From contig NZ_JACJQY010000007.1 of assembly GCF_014696925.1 (NCBI RefSeq), positions 94,457 to 158,456 of the forward strand: DNA of 64,000 bases, written 5' to 3'. Of this stretch, positions 23,351 through 32,292 are shown in pieces. The position numbers and the translations under genes are program-made. Each line of letters starts with the position of its first letter. The stretch's first letter is position 1. The notes beneath the pieces are model-generated. The model was not told where the DNA came from and did no database searches. It saw only the letters and a program-made list of their open reading frames with translations. The stretch is from Phormidium tenue FACHB-1050 (lineage in GTDB: Bacteria > Cyanobacteriota > Cyanobacteriia > Pseudanabaenales > Pseudanabaenaceae).

Positions 23351-24005
23351 GGTTCCTGCTTATGGACTTTGGGGTTTGGTGATTATCAATTCTCTGGTAT
23401 TTATCATCTTTGCCTTTAGTTTCACTAAGCCGCGTAATCCTAGAGATTGGCGATCGTTCGGAGCATTCTCAGCATTCATTGTGGCTTTGTTCACAGAAAT
23501 GTATGGATTTCCTTTAACGATTTACTTGCTCTCAGGCTGGCTGCAAACTCGCTATCCAGGACTGAACTTCTTTTCCCATGACGCTGGACATCTTTGGGGA
23601 ACATTGCTGGGATGGAAAGGCGATCCCCATTGGAATCCGATACACATTCTGAGCAGCGTTTTGATTTTTGGTGGACTGTTCTATTTAGGCAATGCTTGGG
23701 AAGTTCTCTACAAAGCCCAACGAAGTCATACATTAGCGGTTGCAGGCCCTTATGCAAAAATCCGTCATCCGCAATACATGAGCTTTATTGTGATTATGTT
23801 GGGCTTTTTGATGCAATGGCCCACGATCGTGACACTGCTTATGTTTCCCGTCTTAGTGACGATGTACGTCCGATTGGCACACCGAGAAGAAGGCGATGCT
23901 TTGGCAGAATTTGGTGAGACGTATGCCAGTTATGCCGCCGTAACCCCTGCATTTTTCCCGTGGGGTCGTCGCTATACTCAGAAAAAACTACGCACTCATG
24001 AATAA
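23334..24005 (+). CDS. Isoprenylcysteine carboxyl methyltransferase-like membrane methyltransferase
   Basis: 223 residues from the ATG at 23334, which follows GAGAGGG; longer starts would run in the frame over the DUF2933 gene. Five or so hydrophobic helices are followed by the ICMT/PEMT signature: GPYAKIRHPQYMSFIVIMLG and later REEGDALAEFGETYASY. These motifs bind S-adenosylmethionine in integral membrane methyltransferases. Such proteins are regularly found next to DUF2933 genes in copper-resistance operons. The substrate here is unknown. It overlaps the upstream gene by 17 bases. Confidence 0.85.
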   Translation: MQDMSEVPAYGLWGLVIINSLVFIIFAFSFTKPRNPRDWRSFGAFSAFIVALFTEMYGFPLTIYLLSGWLQTRYPGLNFFSHDAGHLWGTLLGWKGDPHWNPIHILSSVLIFGGLFYLGNAWEVLYKAQRSHTLAVAGPYAKIRHPQYMSFIVIMLGFLMQWPTIVTLLMFPVLVTMYVRLAHREEGDALAEFGETYASYAAVTPAFFPWGRRYTQKKLRTHE

Positions 24006-24016
24006 AAAATACGGTT

Positions 24017-24148
24017 ATGGTAGTGCCGAGTGAGCGAGTGAAACTGCTCATGAAATTTGAGAAATACTGTGGATTGTATACATACCACTGTCATAACTTG
24101 GAGTATGAAGATGCTGGCATGATGAGAAATTATCGAATCGAAGGATAA
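24017..24148 (+). pseudogene. C-terminal remnant of a multicopper oxidase
   Basis: Reading from 24017, 43 codons encode the end of a multicopper oxidase: VPSERVKLLMKFEKYCGLYT, then YHCHNLEYEDAGMMRNYRI and a stop. YHCHNLEYEDAGMM holds the type-1 copper Cys, two His and the axial Met. The first three domains are absent and the fragment starts right after the methyltransferase stop. It is a leftover of a third oxidase gene, different in sequence from the one at 15271-16752. Confidence 0.85.
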
Positions 24149-24195
24149 CTGAGACATCTATTTTAACTATTAAAATTAATTTGCAGGAAAAGAAA

Positions 24196-24729
24196 ATGAG
24201 TGACTTAATTGTTATCGGTTTTAAAGATGAATTCAAAGCGGATGAGGTTCTTATTGATTTGAGGAAACTTGAACTAGAGTATCTTATTGACTTGGAAGAC
24301 GCAGCTATTGTCGTCAGAAATAAAGATGGCAAAGTTAAGGTTAACCAAACTCAAGAACTTGTCGCTTCTGGCGCATTAAATGGCGGCTTTTGGGGGCTGC
24401 TAATCGGCTTGCTGTTCTTCCAGCCCTTGCTAGGAATTTTGGGTGCAGCGGTTGGGGCACTTTCTGGCGCATTAACAGATGTTGGCATTGATGATAATTT
24501 CATTCAAGAACTAGGTAATACAATCGAATCTGGAACTTCGGCAATTTTTATCTTGGTGAGAAAATCTACACCCGACAGAGTTTTGGAAGATTTGAGCAAA
24601 TTCGAGGGAAAAGTCTTACAAACTTCGTTATCCCATGAAGATGAAGCAAAACTTCAAGCAGCTCTTACCAAAAGCGAACTAAAAACAGATTCTATGTTTA
24701 GAGAAGAACTCACATGGAACCAAAATTGA
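24196..24729 (+). CDS. DUF1269-family protein
   Basis: 177 residues from the ATG at 24196, with AGGA ten bases upstream; the TTG at 24181 is less likely. The N-terminus (MSDLIVIGFKDEFKADEVL) is a ferredoxin-like alpha/beta start. A Gly-rich hydrophobic hairpin (NGGFWGLLIGLLFFQPLLGILGAA, about 70-95) and the C-terminal GTSAIFILVRKSTPDRVLEDL follow. This is the layout of DUF1269, a membrane-associated family of unknown function seen in stress and metal clusters. It overlaps the next gene by 16 bases. Confidence 0.8.
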   Translation: MSDLIVIGFKDEFKADEVLIDLRKLELEYLIDLEDAAIVVRNKDGKVKVNQTQELVASGALNGGFWGLLIGLLFFQPLLGILGAAVGALSGALTDVGIDDNFIQELGNTIESGTSAIFILVRKSTPDRVLEDLSKFEGKVLQTSLSHEDEAKLQAALTKSELKTDSMFREELTWNQN

Positions 24730-25031
24730 TCGCAATTCAACCATCTAATTCAATCCTTCCAAGCCAGAAAGCGATTGAACCTCGTCTTGCTGATATAGCT
24801 TTCTTTATTATCCTTAATCTTGTGCTACTCTCAGCGATCGCTGTTCCCATCTATATTTTTATTGTTAAGCGAAAGCGGGCTTCATTTGGCTTCAAACCAT
24901 CGCCCAAGGTTATATGTCATCGCTGTCAATATTTTAGCGATAACCGTTATCTTAAATGCGCTCTCCATCCAGTAACTGTACTGACTGAAGAAACAGTTGA
25001 TTGTGTAGATCATCGCTCAATCAATTCATAA
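24714..25031 (+). CDS. Small membrane protein with Cys-rich cytosolic tail
   Basis: 105 residues. One membrane helix (IAFFIILNLVLLSAIAVPIY, about 28-50) is followed by KRKRAS, which by the positive-inside rule puts the C-terminus in the cytosol. The tail has a Cys-x2-Cys and two further Cys (CHRCQYF, KCALHP, DCVDH). These four Cys plus His could form a zinc-ribbon-like or soft-metal site. I recognise no named family. It starts inside the DUF1269 gene and is followed by the CopZ-like gene, so it probably belongs to one operon with them. Confidence 0.65.
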   Translation: MEPKLIAIQPSNSILPSQKAIEPRLADIAFFIILNLVLLSAIAVPIYIFIVKRKRASFGFKPSPKVICHRCQYFSDNRYLKCALHPVTVLTEETVDCVDHRSINS

Positions 25032-25062
25032 CTAAACCACTTAAAAATAACTATTTAACACT

Positions 25063-25257
25063 ATGAAACTCCAATTAAAAGTTCCTGACATGACCTGTGG
25101 GGGCTGTGTAAGCACTATCACTAATGCGATTAAAACAGTCGATGCGAATGCTTCTATTCAGGGCGATCCAAAAAACAAGATTGTATTAGTGGAAACTGAA
25201 TTTCCTGAAGTTGCTATTAAGAATGCAATTACGACGGCTGGCTATCAAGTAAATTAA
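25063..25257 (+). CDS. CopZ-like copper chaperone (single HMA domain)
   Basis: 64 residues, one complete heavy-metal-associated domain. The metal-binding loop is DMTCGGC (about residues 9-15) and the ferredoxin-like end is AIKNAITTAGYQV. It would carry Cu(I) in the cytosol and hand it to the Cu-ATPase encoded at 25575. A 31-bp gap from the previous gene and the shared strand suggest an operon. Confidence 0.93.
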   Translation: MKLQLKVPDMTCGGCVSTITNAIKTVDANASIQGDPKNKIVLVETEFPEVAIKNAITTAGYQVN

Positions 25258-25274
25258 TTTAGAGGATAAATTCA

Positions 25275-25505
25275 ATGAATCGTAAAGAGCCAAATAATCA
25301 AGAAAGTAGCGAATCGAAAGATTCTGATAAATCTGGGATGAAAATGATGATGTGGATGATGATCGCCTGTTGCGCTATTCCACTTGCCATTATCTTTTTT
25401 ACAGGAGGAGGTTTAGGCTGGTGGCTAGGACGCTCTAACCAACAACCATCAAACCCTCAACCAACTAGCCAGTCAAGCAATTCCCAAAAAAATCAGAATC
25501 AGTAG
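25275..25505 (+). CDS. Truncated duplicate of the beta-propeller protein's membrane anchor
   Basis: 76 residues. From SGMKMMM through ACCAIP to FTGGGLGWWLGRSNQQ it is almost identical to the N-terminus of the 21673-22740 protein, then stops at 25505. The DNA similarity continues past the stop: 25506-25560 still aligns with the codons of the other gene around NWQADNHIHG, but with frame-breaking changes. It is therefore the left end of a duplicated gene cut off before the Cu-ATPase. The remaining anchor peptide, with Met-rich and CC residues, may still be made because the frame and start are intact. Confidence 0.75.
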   Translation: MNRKEPNNQESSESKDSDKSGMKMMMWMMIACCAIPLAIIFFTGGGLGWWLGRSNQQPSNPQPTSQSSNSQKNQNQ

Positions 25506-25574
25506 TATTACGCTAGACTCCGCTCAAAATTGCTAAGTCGATAAAACAAAACATTCAGGTAAAAAGGATTCAAA

Positions 25575-27809
25575 ATGAGTAAAGTTACACTTAACTTACA
25601 CGGAATGCACTGCGCTTCTTGTGCCAGTAGTATTCAATCGGCGACTCGTTCTATATCTGGTGTTGTTAGTAGTAATGTTAATTTTGCTACCGAAGAAGCG
25701 GTGGTTGAATTCGATGAGAAAAAAACCTCTGCTTCTGCTATTCAGAAGGTAATTAAAGATATTGGATATGAAGCGATTCTGCCAGATCAAGTAGATGCTG
25801 ACTCTGACAAGAAATCCAGACTGACTGAAAATCAAGATTTAACCCGTAAAGTGTGGGTGGGTGGGGTGATTAGCGTAGTTCTAGTAACTGGTGTGCTACC
25901 TATGATGACAGGGCTACAGATCCCTTTGATTCCCGATTGGTTGCATAATCGCTGGTTTCAGCTTGCTCTGGCTCTCCCCGTGCAGGTTTGGTGTGGTAGT
26001 TCTTTTTATACGGGGGCTTGGAAAGCCTTTAAAAATCATACAGCTACGATGGATACACTGATTGCATTAGGTACACTCGCAGCTTTCTCTTATTCACTTA
26101 CTGTTACCTTCAATCCTAGTTTCTTCATCTCTCAGGGCTTGCAGCCTGAAGTTTACTATGAAGTGTCAGTAGTTGTAATTACCCTGATTCTCTTGGGTAA
26201 ATTATTCGAGAATCGCGCTAAGGGCGAAACTTCGGAGGCGATTCGTAAGTTAATCGGATTGCAAGCAAAAACGGCACGAGTCTTGCGCGATGGTCAAGAA
26301 TCAGACATTCCTATTGAAGACGTGCAAATTAACGATATCGTGCTGGTGCGCCCTGGAGAGAAAATTCCCGTCGATGGTGAGGCGATAGCAGGTAACTCCA
26401 CCGTTGATGAGTCAATGGTTACAGGAGAAAGTATTCCCATTGAGAAAAAGGTTGGAGATCGCGTAATTGGCGCAACGATAAATAGATCTGGAAGTTTGCA
26501 AATCAAAGCTAGTCACATCGGCAAAGATTCAGTTCTTTCGCAAATTGTCCAGTTAGTAAAAGACGCTCAGGGTTCTAAAGCGCCAATTCAAAGACTTGCC
26601 GACCAAGTGACAGGTTGGTTTGTGCCAGTTGTAATTTCGATTGCGATCGCCACATTTATTGTCTGGTTTGAGATTATGGGCAACATCACCCTAGCCACAA
26701 TTTCTGCTGTGGGTGTACTGATTATTGCCTGTCCTTGCGCTCTGGGCTTAGCGGCTCCCACTTCGATCATGGTAGGAACTGGTAAAGGTGCAGAGAACGG
26801 AATTTTAATCAAAGATGCAGGTAGTTTAGAACTTGCTCATAAAATTCAGACTATCGTTTTAGATAAAACGGGAACTTTGACTGAAGGTAAACCCGTTGTT
26901 ACAGATATCTTTTCTATCAATAAGAATGATGATGAATTATTAAAGCTTGTCGCCGCGATCGAGCGTAATTCTGAGCACCCTTTAGCAGAAGCGGTTGTGA
27001 ACCATGCTAAGCAAAAGGATATGACTATTTCTGAAGTGACTGAGTTTCTGGCGATCGCAGGTAGTGGTGTGCAAGGCAAGGTAGATAATTCTTTAGTACA
27101 GGTCGGAACGAGGCGATGGATGGATGAGTTAAAGATTGATACTAGTGAGATTCATCAATACCAAGACTCATGGGAAACAGGCGGAAAAACTGTTGTTTTG
27201 GTTGCGGTTGACAATGCTGCCTGTGGCTTAATTGGCATTGCGGACAAGCTCAAGCCTTCATCTCAAGTGGCAGTTGCGGCTTTACAAAGGATGAAAATAG
27301 AAGTAGTAATGTTGACTGGCGACAATCAATCAACGGCGGAGGCGATCGCCCGTGAAGTTGGCATTAAACGAGTATTTGCAGGAGTCCGTCCCGATCAGAA
27401 AGTTGCCAAAATTAGAGAGTTGCAAGCTGAAAGTAAAGTTGTGGCGATGGTTGGTGATGGCATTAATGATGCTCCTGCTTTAGCTCAAGCCGATGTTGGT
27501 TTAGCGATCGGTACTGGAACAGATGTAGCGATCGCGGCTAGCGATATCACCCTAATATCTGGCGATCTGCAAGGAATTGTGACTGCGATTCAGCTCAGTC
27601 GCGCCACGATTAGTAATATTCAACAAAATCTCTTCTTTGCCTTTATCTACAATGTGGCAGGTATTCCGATCGCCGCAGGGATTCTTTATCCGTTCTTTGG
27701 CTGGTTGCTTAATCCGATTATTGCGGGTGGCGCAATGGCACTTAGTTCTCTCTCTGTTGTTACAAATGCTTTACGACTGAGAAACTTTCGTCCTTCTTCA
27801 ACTAACTAA
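25575..27809 (+). CDS. P1B-type Cu(I)-transporting ATPase (CopA/CtaA/PacS-like)
   Basis: 744 residues, full length. The N-terminal HMA domain has GMHCASC (about 9-15). Eight membrane helices are predicted. Core motifs: TGES (about 285), ACPCALG (about 389), DKTGTLTEG (about 431), SEHPLAEAV (about 470) and [16 protein letters not shown] (about 634). The CPC motif, HMA domain and C-terminal [13 protein letters not shown] mark the Cu(I)/Ag(I) class. It probably exports cytosolic Cu(I); a thylakoid role as in PacS cannot be excluded. CopZ lies upstream and a cupredoxin 11 bp downstream. Confidence 0.95.
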   Translation: MSKVTLNLHGMHCASCASSIQSATRSISGVVSSNVNFATEEAVVEFDEKKTSASAIQKVIKDIGYEAILPDQVDADSDKKSRLTENQDLTRKVWVGGVISVVLVTGVLPMMTGLQIPLIPDWLHNRWFQLALALPVQVWCGSSFYTGAWKAFKNHTATMDTLIALGTLAAFSYSLTVTFNPSFFISQGLQPEVYYEVSVVVITLILLGKLFENRAKGETSEAIRKLIGLQAKTARVLRDGQESDIPIEDVQINDIVLVRPGEKIPVDGEAIAGNSTVDESMVTGESIPIEKKVGDRVIGATINRSGSLQIKASHIGKDSVLSQIVQLVKDAQGSKAPIQRLADQVTGWFVPVVISIAIATFIVWFEIMGNITLATISAVGVLIIACPCALGLAAPTSIMVGTGKGAENGILIKDAGSLELAHKIQTIVLDKTGTLTEGKPVVTDIFSINKNDDELLKLVAAIERNSEHPLAEAVVNHAKQKDMTISEVTEFLAIAGSGVQGKVDNSLVQVGTRRWMDELKIDTSEIHQYQDSWETGGKTVVLVAVDNAACGLIGIADKLKPSSQVAVAALQRMKIEVVMLTGDNQSTAEAIAREVGIKRVFAGVRPDQKVAKIRELQAESKVVAMVGDGINDAPALAQADVGLAIGTGTDVAIAASDITLISGDLQGIVTAIQLSRATISNIQQNLFFAFIYNVAGIPIAAGILYPFFGWLLNPIIAGGAMALSSLSVVTNALRLRNFRPSSTN

Positions 27810-27820
27810 AAGAAACAACC

Positions 27821-28327
27821 ATGAAAAAATATCAAGTGATCAGTATTCTAGTAAGTATTGGTTTATCTTTTGTCATAGTTTCCAGCATGTCAGCAGAGGA
27901 GATGACAAATCATAATTCAAGCTCGAAAGGATTTCAATCGATTGAACAGCCTATAGCGCTTAAAATGGCGATCGCTGTCGGTGGTCTATCTCTAATGGTT
28001 GCTCAACTATGGTGGTTTTTAGGCAGCAAGCCCAAATCCCAACAAGCAAAAGTTAATGAAGGCATTCAAGAAGTCACAATTACCGTCGATGGTGGCTATG
28101 TACCTTCGTTGGTGACAGTTAAGCGCGGTCAGCCTGTGCGATTGCAGTTTGATCGTCGCGATCCCAGTAGTTGCCTAGAAAAAGTTCTCTTTCCTGATTT
28201 CCATATTGCTCAAGATCTAGTTCTTAATCAGACTACACTTGTAGAGTTTACGCCTCAAACTGTGGGAATGTTTCAGTTTAGCTGTGGCATGGGTATGTTT
28301 CACGGTGCGATCACTGTAGAGGATTAG
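27821..28327 (+). CDS. Membrane-anchored cupredoxin-like protein
   Basis: 168 residues. An N-terminal hydrophobic segment (ISILVSIGLSFVIVSS) and a second helix (IAVGGLSLMVAQLWWFLG, about 51-68) precede a cupredoxin domain (about 85-168). Possible ligands are the Cys in DPSSCLEK, the His in FPDFHIAQ and the C-terminal FSCGMGMFHG (Cys, Met, His), the usual C-x-M-x-H type arrangement. It may accept copper delivered by the ATPase across the membrane. It starts 11 bp after the ATPase stop, so it is co-transcribed. Neither pseudoazurin- nor plastocyanin-type function is implied. Confidence 0.85.
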   Translation: MKKYQVISILVSIGLSFVIVSSMSAEEMTNHNSSSKGFQSIEQPIALKMAIAVGGLSLMVAQLWWFLGSKPKSQQAKVNEGIQEVTITVDGGYVPSLVTVKRGQPVRLQFDRRDPSSCLEKVLFPDFHIAQDLVLNQTTLVEFTPQTVGMFQFSCGMGMFHGAITVED

Positions 28328-28352
28328 TCCAGAAAATCTTAGGTCTAAATTA

Positions 28353-29855
28353 TTATTTGGAAACCTCTTTTGATGAGTTGCTATTGCTTACTGCACGCTG
28401 TAAAGCGGCTAGAGCACGATTGTAATTAAGAATAGCTTTGATGCGATTTACTTCTGCACGAGTAAGTTCATTTTCAGCAATGATTACATCAAGTTGAGTA
28501 GCTACTTCTGCCTTAAACTGCAAACGGGCTATTTCTAAACCTTCTTTTGCCTGTTTTAACGCAGACTCTGATGTCTTAATATTTTTAGTATTTGCCTGTA
28601 ATGTTTTGTAAGCTCGCTCTACTTGAAAGCGAATCTGATTTCGGGTATCAACAAAACGAGTTTCGGCGATCGCCTTATTTGCTTCTTCTTGTTGCGCCCC
28701 TGCTAAGGCTGCCCCGCCATCAAATAAGTTCCAACGCAATCTGATGCCAACAGCATAGCCATCTACTGTGTTGAAGCGATCGCTCAAGTTGTCTCGCACT
28801 TGATAGTTGGCAAATAGACCAATTTGAGGCTGCGTTTCACTAAGTGCAATAGTGCGTTGCTGTTCGCTAATTTGACGTTGTGAAAGTTGTTGTTCTAATT
28901 CAGGACGGTTTTTGAAAGCAAGAATGATGCTCTCTTCCAGAGACTGTTGCCACTGCTCTTGTGGCTGCACTGGATCGGAGGCTGTGAAATCAATAGATTC
29001 TACTAAACCAAGTAGAGGTAACAATTGCCGACGTGCAATCTCTAAAGCACTCTGTGCTTGAACAAATTCTTGTTCAGCATTAGCCAGTTGAACTCTTGAT
29101 TTAAGAACATCATATTTTGAAACCCTGCCTCCTTTTTCTAATGCTTCAGCGTCAACCAGACTTTTTTGAGCATTTTGGGTTGCTGCTTGGGTAATTCTTA
29201 CCTGCTCTGAGGCTTCCTGTAGATCATAATAAGCATTAGATATCTCTAGTCGAATTTGCTCCTTTAGACGGGTTACTTCTAATTGGTCAGAGCGCACTAA
29301 AGCTTCTGCTGCTGCAATCTTTGCGGATCGTCTTCCACCATTAAATAGGTCATAGCTCAATTCGAGCCTTCCTGTCAGTAAGTTTCCTGTTTGCTCAATC
29401 TCACCTTTTTTCAACTCATCAAGAGTATCTTTCGCATCTCGCTCGTTGGCAAATTCTGTTTCTAAATTAAGCGCAGGGAGTTGAGTTGCTTGGACTTGCC
29501 TTAACGCCGCTTCATTACGTTGAAGGGTACGTTCAGCGATTTGTAACTCACGGTTATGTTTTTGGGCTATTTGGATTGCTTGTTCTAAGGTAACTGGTTG
29601 TACAACTTGTAGCTTCACCTCTTCAGGCTTTGTTGGTAGCTGTAAGGGATCAGCTTTCTGATCTAGCTTAATTGTCTCTATATATCCCTGACTGTCGGAG
29701 TTTTTAGAGGGTGCAGGGGAATTGGTTATCGAAGGTTCAGCAGCAGTCTCTTTTACCCAGAATAAGGAAAATGTCATACTAGTGCTAATCCCAATAAGAA
29801 AAGCGATTGTAAAGCATTCTAGGGAGAATATCGGTTTTTTAATGTATTGATGCAA
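28353..29855 (-). CDS. TolC-family outer-membrane channel (CusC/CzcC-like)
   Basis: 500 residues; the start is TTG at 29855 because no ATG occurs before residue 27. A signal-like helix (TIAFLIGISTSMTFSLFW) precedes a Pro/Ser linker. The duplicated TolC fold follows, with long helices and the repeats LSYDLFNGGRRSAKI and LRWNLFDGGAALAG. It would form the outer-membrane and periplasmic tunnel of the RND metal exporter. It is transcribed toward the Cu-ATPase operon and has a TTTCAT-type operator 74 bp upstream (site H). Confidence 0.9.
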   Translation of the reverse strand: MHQYIKKPIFSLECFTIAFLIGISTSMTFSLFWVKETAAEPSITNSPAPSKNSDSQGYIETIKLDQKADPLQLPTKPEEVKLQVVQPVTLEQAIQIAQKHNRELQIAERTLQRNEAALRQVQATQLPALNLETEFANERDAKDTLDELKKGEIEQTGNLLTGRLELSYDLFNGGRRSAKIAAAEALVRSDQLEVTRLKEQIRLEISNAYYDLQEASEQVRITQAATQNAQKSLVDAEALEKGGRVSKYDVLKSRVQLANAEQEFVQAQSALEIARRQLLPLLGLVESIDFTASDPVQPQEQWQQSLEESIILAFKNRPELEQQLSQRQISEQQRTIALSETQPQIGLFANYQVRDNLSDRFNTVDGYAVGIRLRWNLFDGGAALAGAQQEEANKAIAETRFVDTRNQIRFQVERAYKTLQANTKNIKTSESALKQAKEGLEIARLQFKAEVATQLDVIIAENELTRAEVNRIKAILNYNRALAALQRAVSNSNSSKEVSK

Positions 29856-29928
29856 GATTCGGTTTTCCTAACTCAGTCTGTATTTGCTTGTAAATATTTA
29901 GCTAATAGTCTGACAATAAATTAAGAAA

Positions 29929-29945
29929 ATGAAGCCATGATGAAA
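29929..29945 (-). promoter_or_regulatory. Direct-repeat operator, one mismatch (site H)
   Basis: On the minus strand TTTCAT (29940-29945) is followed after five bases by CTTCAT (29929-29934), with an 11-bp period. It points at the TolC-like gene starting at 29855. The one-base mismatch makes it weaker than the other sites. Confidence 0.5.
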
Positions 29946-30014
29946 TTGTCTAAAAAAAGTCAATTTTGTCTTGTAATTTCCCTATTAATAAAGTTATCTG
30001 AAGATAAATACTGT

Positions 30015-30488
30015 TTATCTCTCTTGCCCATAGCCCAACATATGAAGTTTAGTCATATACAAAATCAGAGGTGGCAGGATTACCCATTGCAGAAGCGGTA
30101 GCCAGCTAATATTAATAACTGGCACGATTAGCATGGAAACGCCGTAAAGCTTGGCAATGTGAACGCGGTAAATTTCCGAAATGAGGGTGTATATCCAACC
30201 TAGAGCCGTAAATAGCAATGTTGATTTCCAAGTATTTCTGAGTATCCATTTGCGCGATCGATATAACCCAGCTACCATCCATCCGCTAACCACAGTAATT
30301 ACTCCATCTCCTACAGTACAGTGAGTAATGTAGTTTACCTTATCAGACAAAGAAGGCATCGCGTAGAAATCAAAGTAAGGTGATTCCCAAACTTCATAAA
30401 CAAAGTGCAGTAAAAAGGCAAATAAAAATAAATTTGTTTCTGGTGCAGATAAAATTCGATCTATCCATTGGGTTAATAACTTTTTCAT
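30015..30488 (-). CDS. Unrecognised four-helix membrane protein
   Basis: 157 residues with about four hydrophobic segments: NLFLFAFLLHFVYEVW, VGDGVITVVSGWMVAGLY, STLLFTALGWIYTLISEIY and VINISWLPLLQWVILPP. Charged or polar residues inside them (HFVYEVWESPYFDFY, THCTVGDG, SEIYRVHIAK) are conserved-looking, so an enzyme or transporter is possible. I do not recognise the family. The ATG at 30488 starts MKKLL. It lies between the TolC-like gene and an SDR gene on the same strand with no obvious operon link. Confidence 0.65.
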   Translation of the reverse strand: MKKLLTQWIDRILSAPETNLFLFAFLLHFVYEVWESPYFDFYAMPSLSDKVNYITHCTVGDGVITVVSGWMVAGLYRSRKWILRNTWKSTLLFTALGWIYTLISEIYRVHIAKLYGVSMLIVPVINISWLPLLQWVILPPLILYMTKLHMLGYGQER

Positions 30489-30582
30489 TGCAAGTCTATT
30501 GGTTTGAACTATTTACTTTGAAATTCAAGATGGAGTTTGAAGTTTGGAGCCGAAAGACCATCCCAATGATTTAGGATTATAT

Positions 30583-31566
30583 TCAAATTTTTGGGGACTT
30601 AAGAATTGCTAAAAGGATTAACCACCATGGAACTCGAAGAGATGGAATTAACTTGGCTCTAGATTTAAGCATCGGTAAACCTTGTGGCAATAAAAATCTG
30701 AGGGATCGTAACGAAGCAGGGCAATGACCATATTCATCAACTACTCCGTAATAATTTGCTAGTTCCGCCACAATTTGAACCTTCCCATTTCTCTGCATCA
30801 GGTTCGAGTCATTACATAGGGCAGCAATAACTCTACCGACAAATAAAGGAGTTTCCCAATTAAATTTATCTGCGATCGCTGCAACACCAAGATTATTCTC
30901 ATTACCCTCAAGGTTTGCATCCGCCAACTGATGAAACTGTTCAGTGCCAACAATCCCCGGCCAAAGTGAAATCGAAGCAACATTAAACGGCTTTAGTTCG
31001 ACTGCCATATCGGATGCAAGGCGATCGCAAGCTGATTTACCAGTACCATAGGCAACGCCAAAGATCGGAGCCAATCCACCCCAAGAAGATATCGTCACAA
31101 TCAAACCTTGTTTGCGTTGGGTCATCATCTTCGCAGCAAAATGACTTGCCACATAGTGACTTCGCAAGCCGACTTGATTGCAAGCATCCCAGAGACTAAG
31201 ATCTGCTTCCCAGAATGGTTTACCATTAGATGAGATTAGCGATCGCACGCCACCATAAGCATTATTTACCAATAAATCTAATTGACCATTTTGTTCGAGA
31301 TCAATTTGCTCAAATAGAGATTTAATTTGCTCATCATCACTATGATCAACGGGAACTGCAATACAAATTCCACCCGCTTTTTCTATGGCGGTTTTGGTTT
31401 CTAGTAAACTACCAGAAATAGAATCTATAGAATTTGTCTGATTCACACTGCGCCCCGTGATATAAACCATTGCACCAGATTCGCCTAAACCAATAGCAAT
31501 ACCTTTTCCAATTCCCCGTGAAGCCCCTGTTACCAAGGCAACTTTACCTTTTAAATTTGCTGTCAT
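30583..31566 (-). CDS. Short-chain dehydrogenase/reductase (DHRS1-like)
   Basis: 327 residues, classical SDR fold. The cofactor motif is TGASRGIGKGIA (about 14-25), NNAYGG is the structural NNAG equivalent, and the catalytic triad region is ISSWGG with Ser and YGTGKSACDR with Tyr-x3-Lys. The extra C-terminal part (LLPQGLPMLKSRAKLIPS and a hydrophobic end) gives it the length of DHRS1-type SDRs. The substrate is unknown. It marks the right edge of the metal island and has no visible link to metal handling. Confidence 0.88.
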   Translation of the reverse strand: MTANLKGKVALVTGASRGIGKGIAIGLGESGAMVYITGRSVNQTNSIDSISGSLLETKTAIEKAGGICIAVPVDHSDDEQIKSLFEQIDLEQNGQLDLLVNNAYGGVRSLISSNGKPFWEADLSLWDACNQVGLRSHYVASHFAAKMMTQRKQGLIVTISSWGGLAPIFGVAYGTGKSACDRLASDMAVELKPFNVASISLWPGIVGTEQFHQLADANLEGNENNLGVAAIADKFNWETPLFVGRVIAALCNDSNLMQRNGKVQIVAELANYYGVVDEYGHCPASLRSLRFLLPQGLPMLKSRAKLIPSLRVPWWLILLAILKSPKI

Positions 31567-31868
31567 GAGAAATCCTCTCCATTTTGCGAACCACTTTCCA
31601 ATTATCGCTTACCGATAAACTAGCGATCGGCATGACCAGTCTCTCGTATTGTTTGATTTTTCCTTTCTAATCTTCAACAATAACTACAAAATATGCTGAA
31701 TCTTCCCTATGAAATATTTTCAGAACTTAGTTGAGAAGATTATGCTTATAAAGTTTGTGTTACATAAAACATTCTAGTCAGGAAAGTTAACAAATAATTG
31801 TCCGACAAAAGTAATGATTAGCAAAAAAAGTAGCCCCACGCCAAACTTTACAAAACGTTATTTGAAAC
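31567..31868. other. Gene-free stretch before the truncated transposase
   Basis: About 300 AT-rich bases with no convincing ORF, RNA gene or operator. It begins at the SDR start codon and ends at the truncated IS630-type reading frame. It may include the old left end of that element, but I see no inverted repeat partner. Confidence 0.4.
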
Positions 31869-32117
31869 ATGGAAAGACTAAAAATCACCCTCACTAACAC
31901 CGATTATCGTCAATGTGTAGCACTCTGCCTAAAGGGTAAGGGTCATGCCTCAACCATTAATCGCGCACAGGTATTGCTAGCCCTGCATGACGGTGTGGAT
32001 ATCTCAGAAGTAATGCGAGTGCTACGGGTTAAAAGAACTCGTCTGTGGCGATTGCGGAAGCAATACCTGCAAGGCGGATTAAATGATGCCCTAGCAGATC
32101 GGCGGCGGCGATCGTGA
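31869..32117 (+). pseudogene. N-terminal fragment of an IS630-type transposase
   Basis: 82 residues of a helix-turn-helix domain: RAQVLLALHDGVDISEVMRV then KRTRLWRLRKQYLQGGLNDALADRRR. This is the usual N-terminus of IS630-family transposases (HTH, then wHTH linker ending ALxDRxR). The DDE catalytic half is absent: stop codons follow from 32115, and the next 170 bases do not continue the domain in any frame. It is probably a relic at the junction between the metal island and the conjugation genes. It differs from the intact element at 55689-56778. Confidence 0.7.
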
Positions 32118-32292
32118 TGTTCCAAATACAGCCTAAATCTGCTGTGCGTATGATGTGTGACTATTGACGAGAAAAGAGCTATCGATCAAAATGCTCTTCA
32201 AAAGCAGAGCTTCAAGGACAAAGAGATCGCCTTGCTGCCTATGCCTTTTGCCAGTCTATGCACAAGTCTCAAATTTTTCCTAGCGAGAAACT

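Noticed and set aside
31869..32117. Treating the 82-residue HTH protein as a transcription regulator of the conjugation operon
   Set aside because: Its sequence pattern is that of the N-terminal domain of IS630-type transposases and it ends abruptly, so a relic is more likely.
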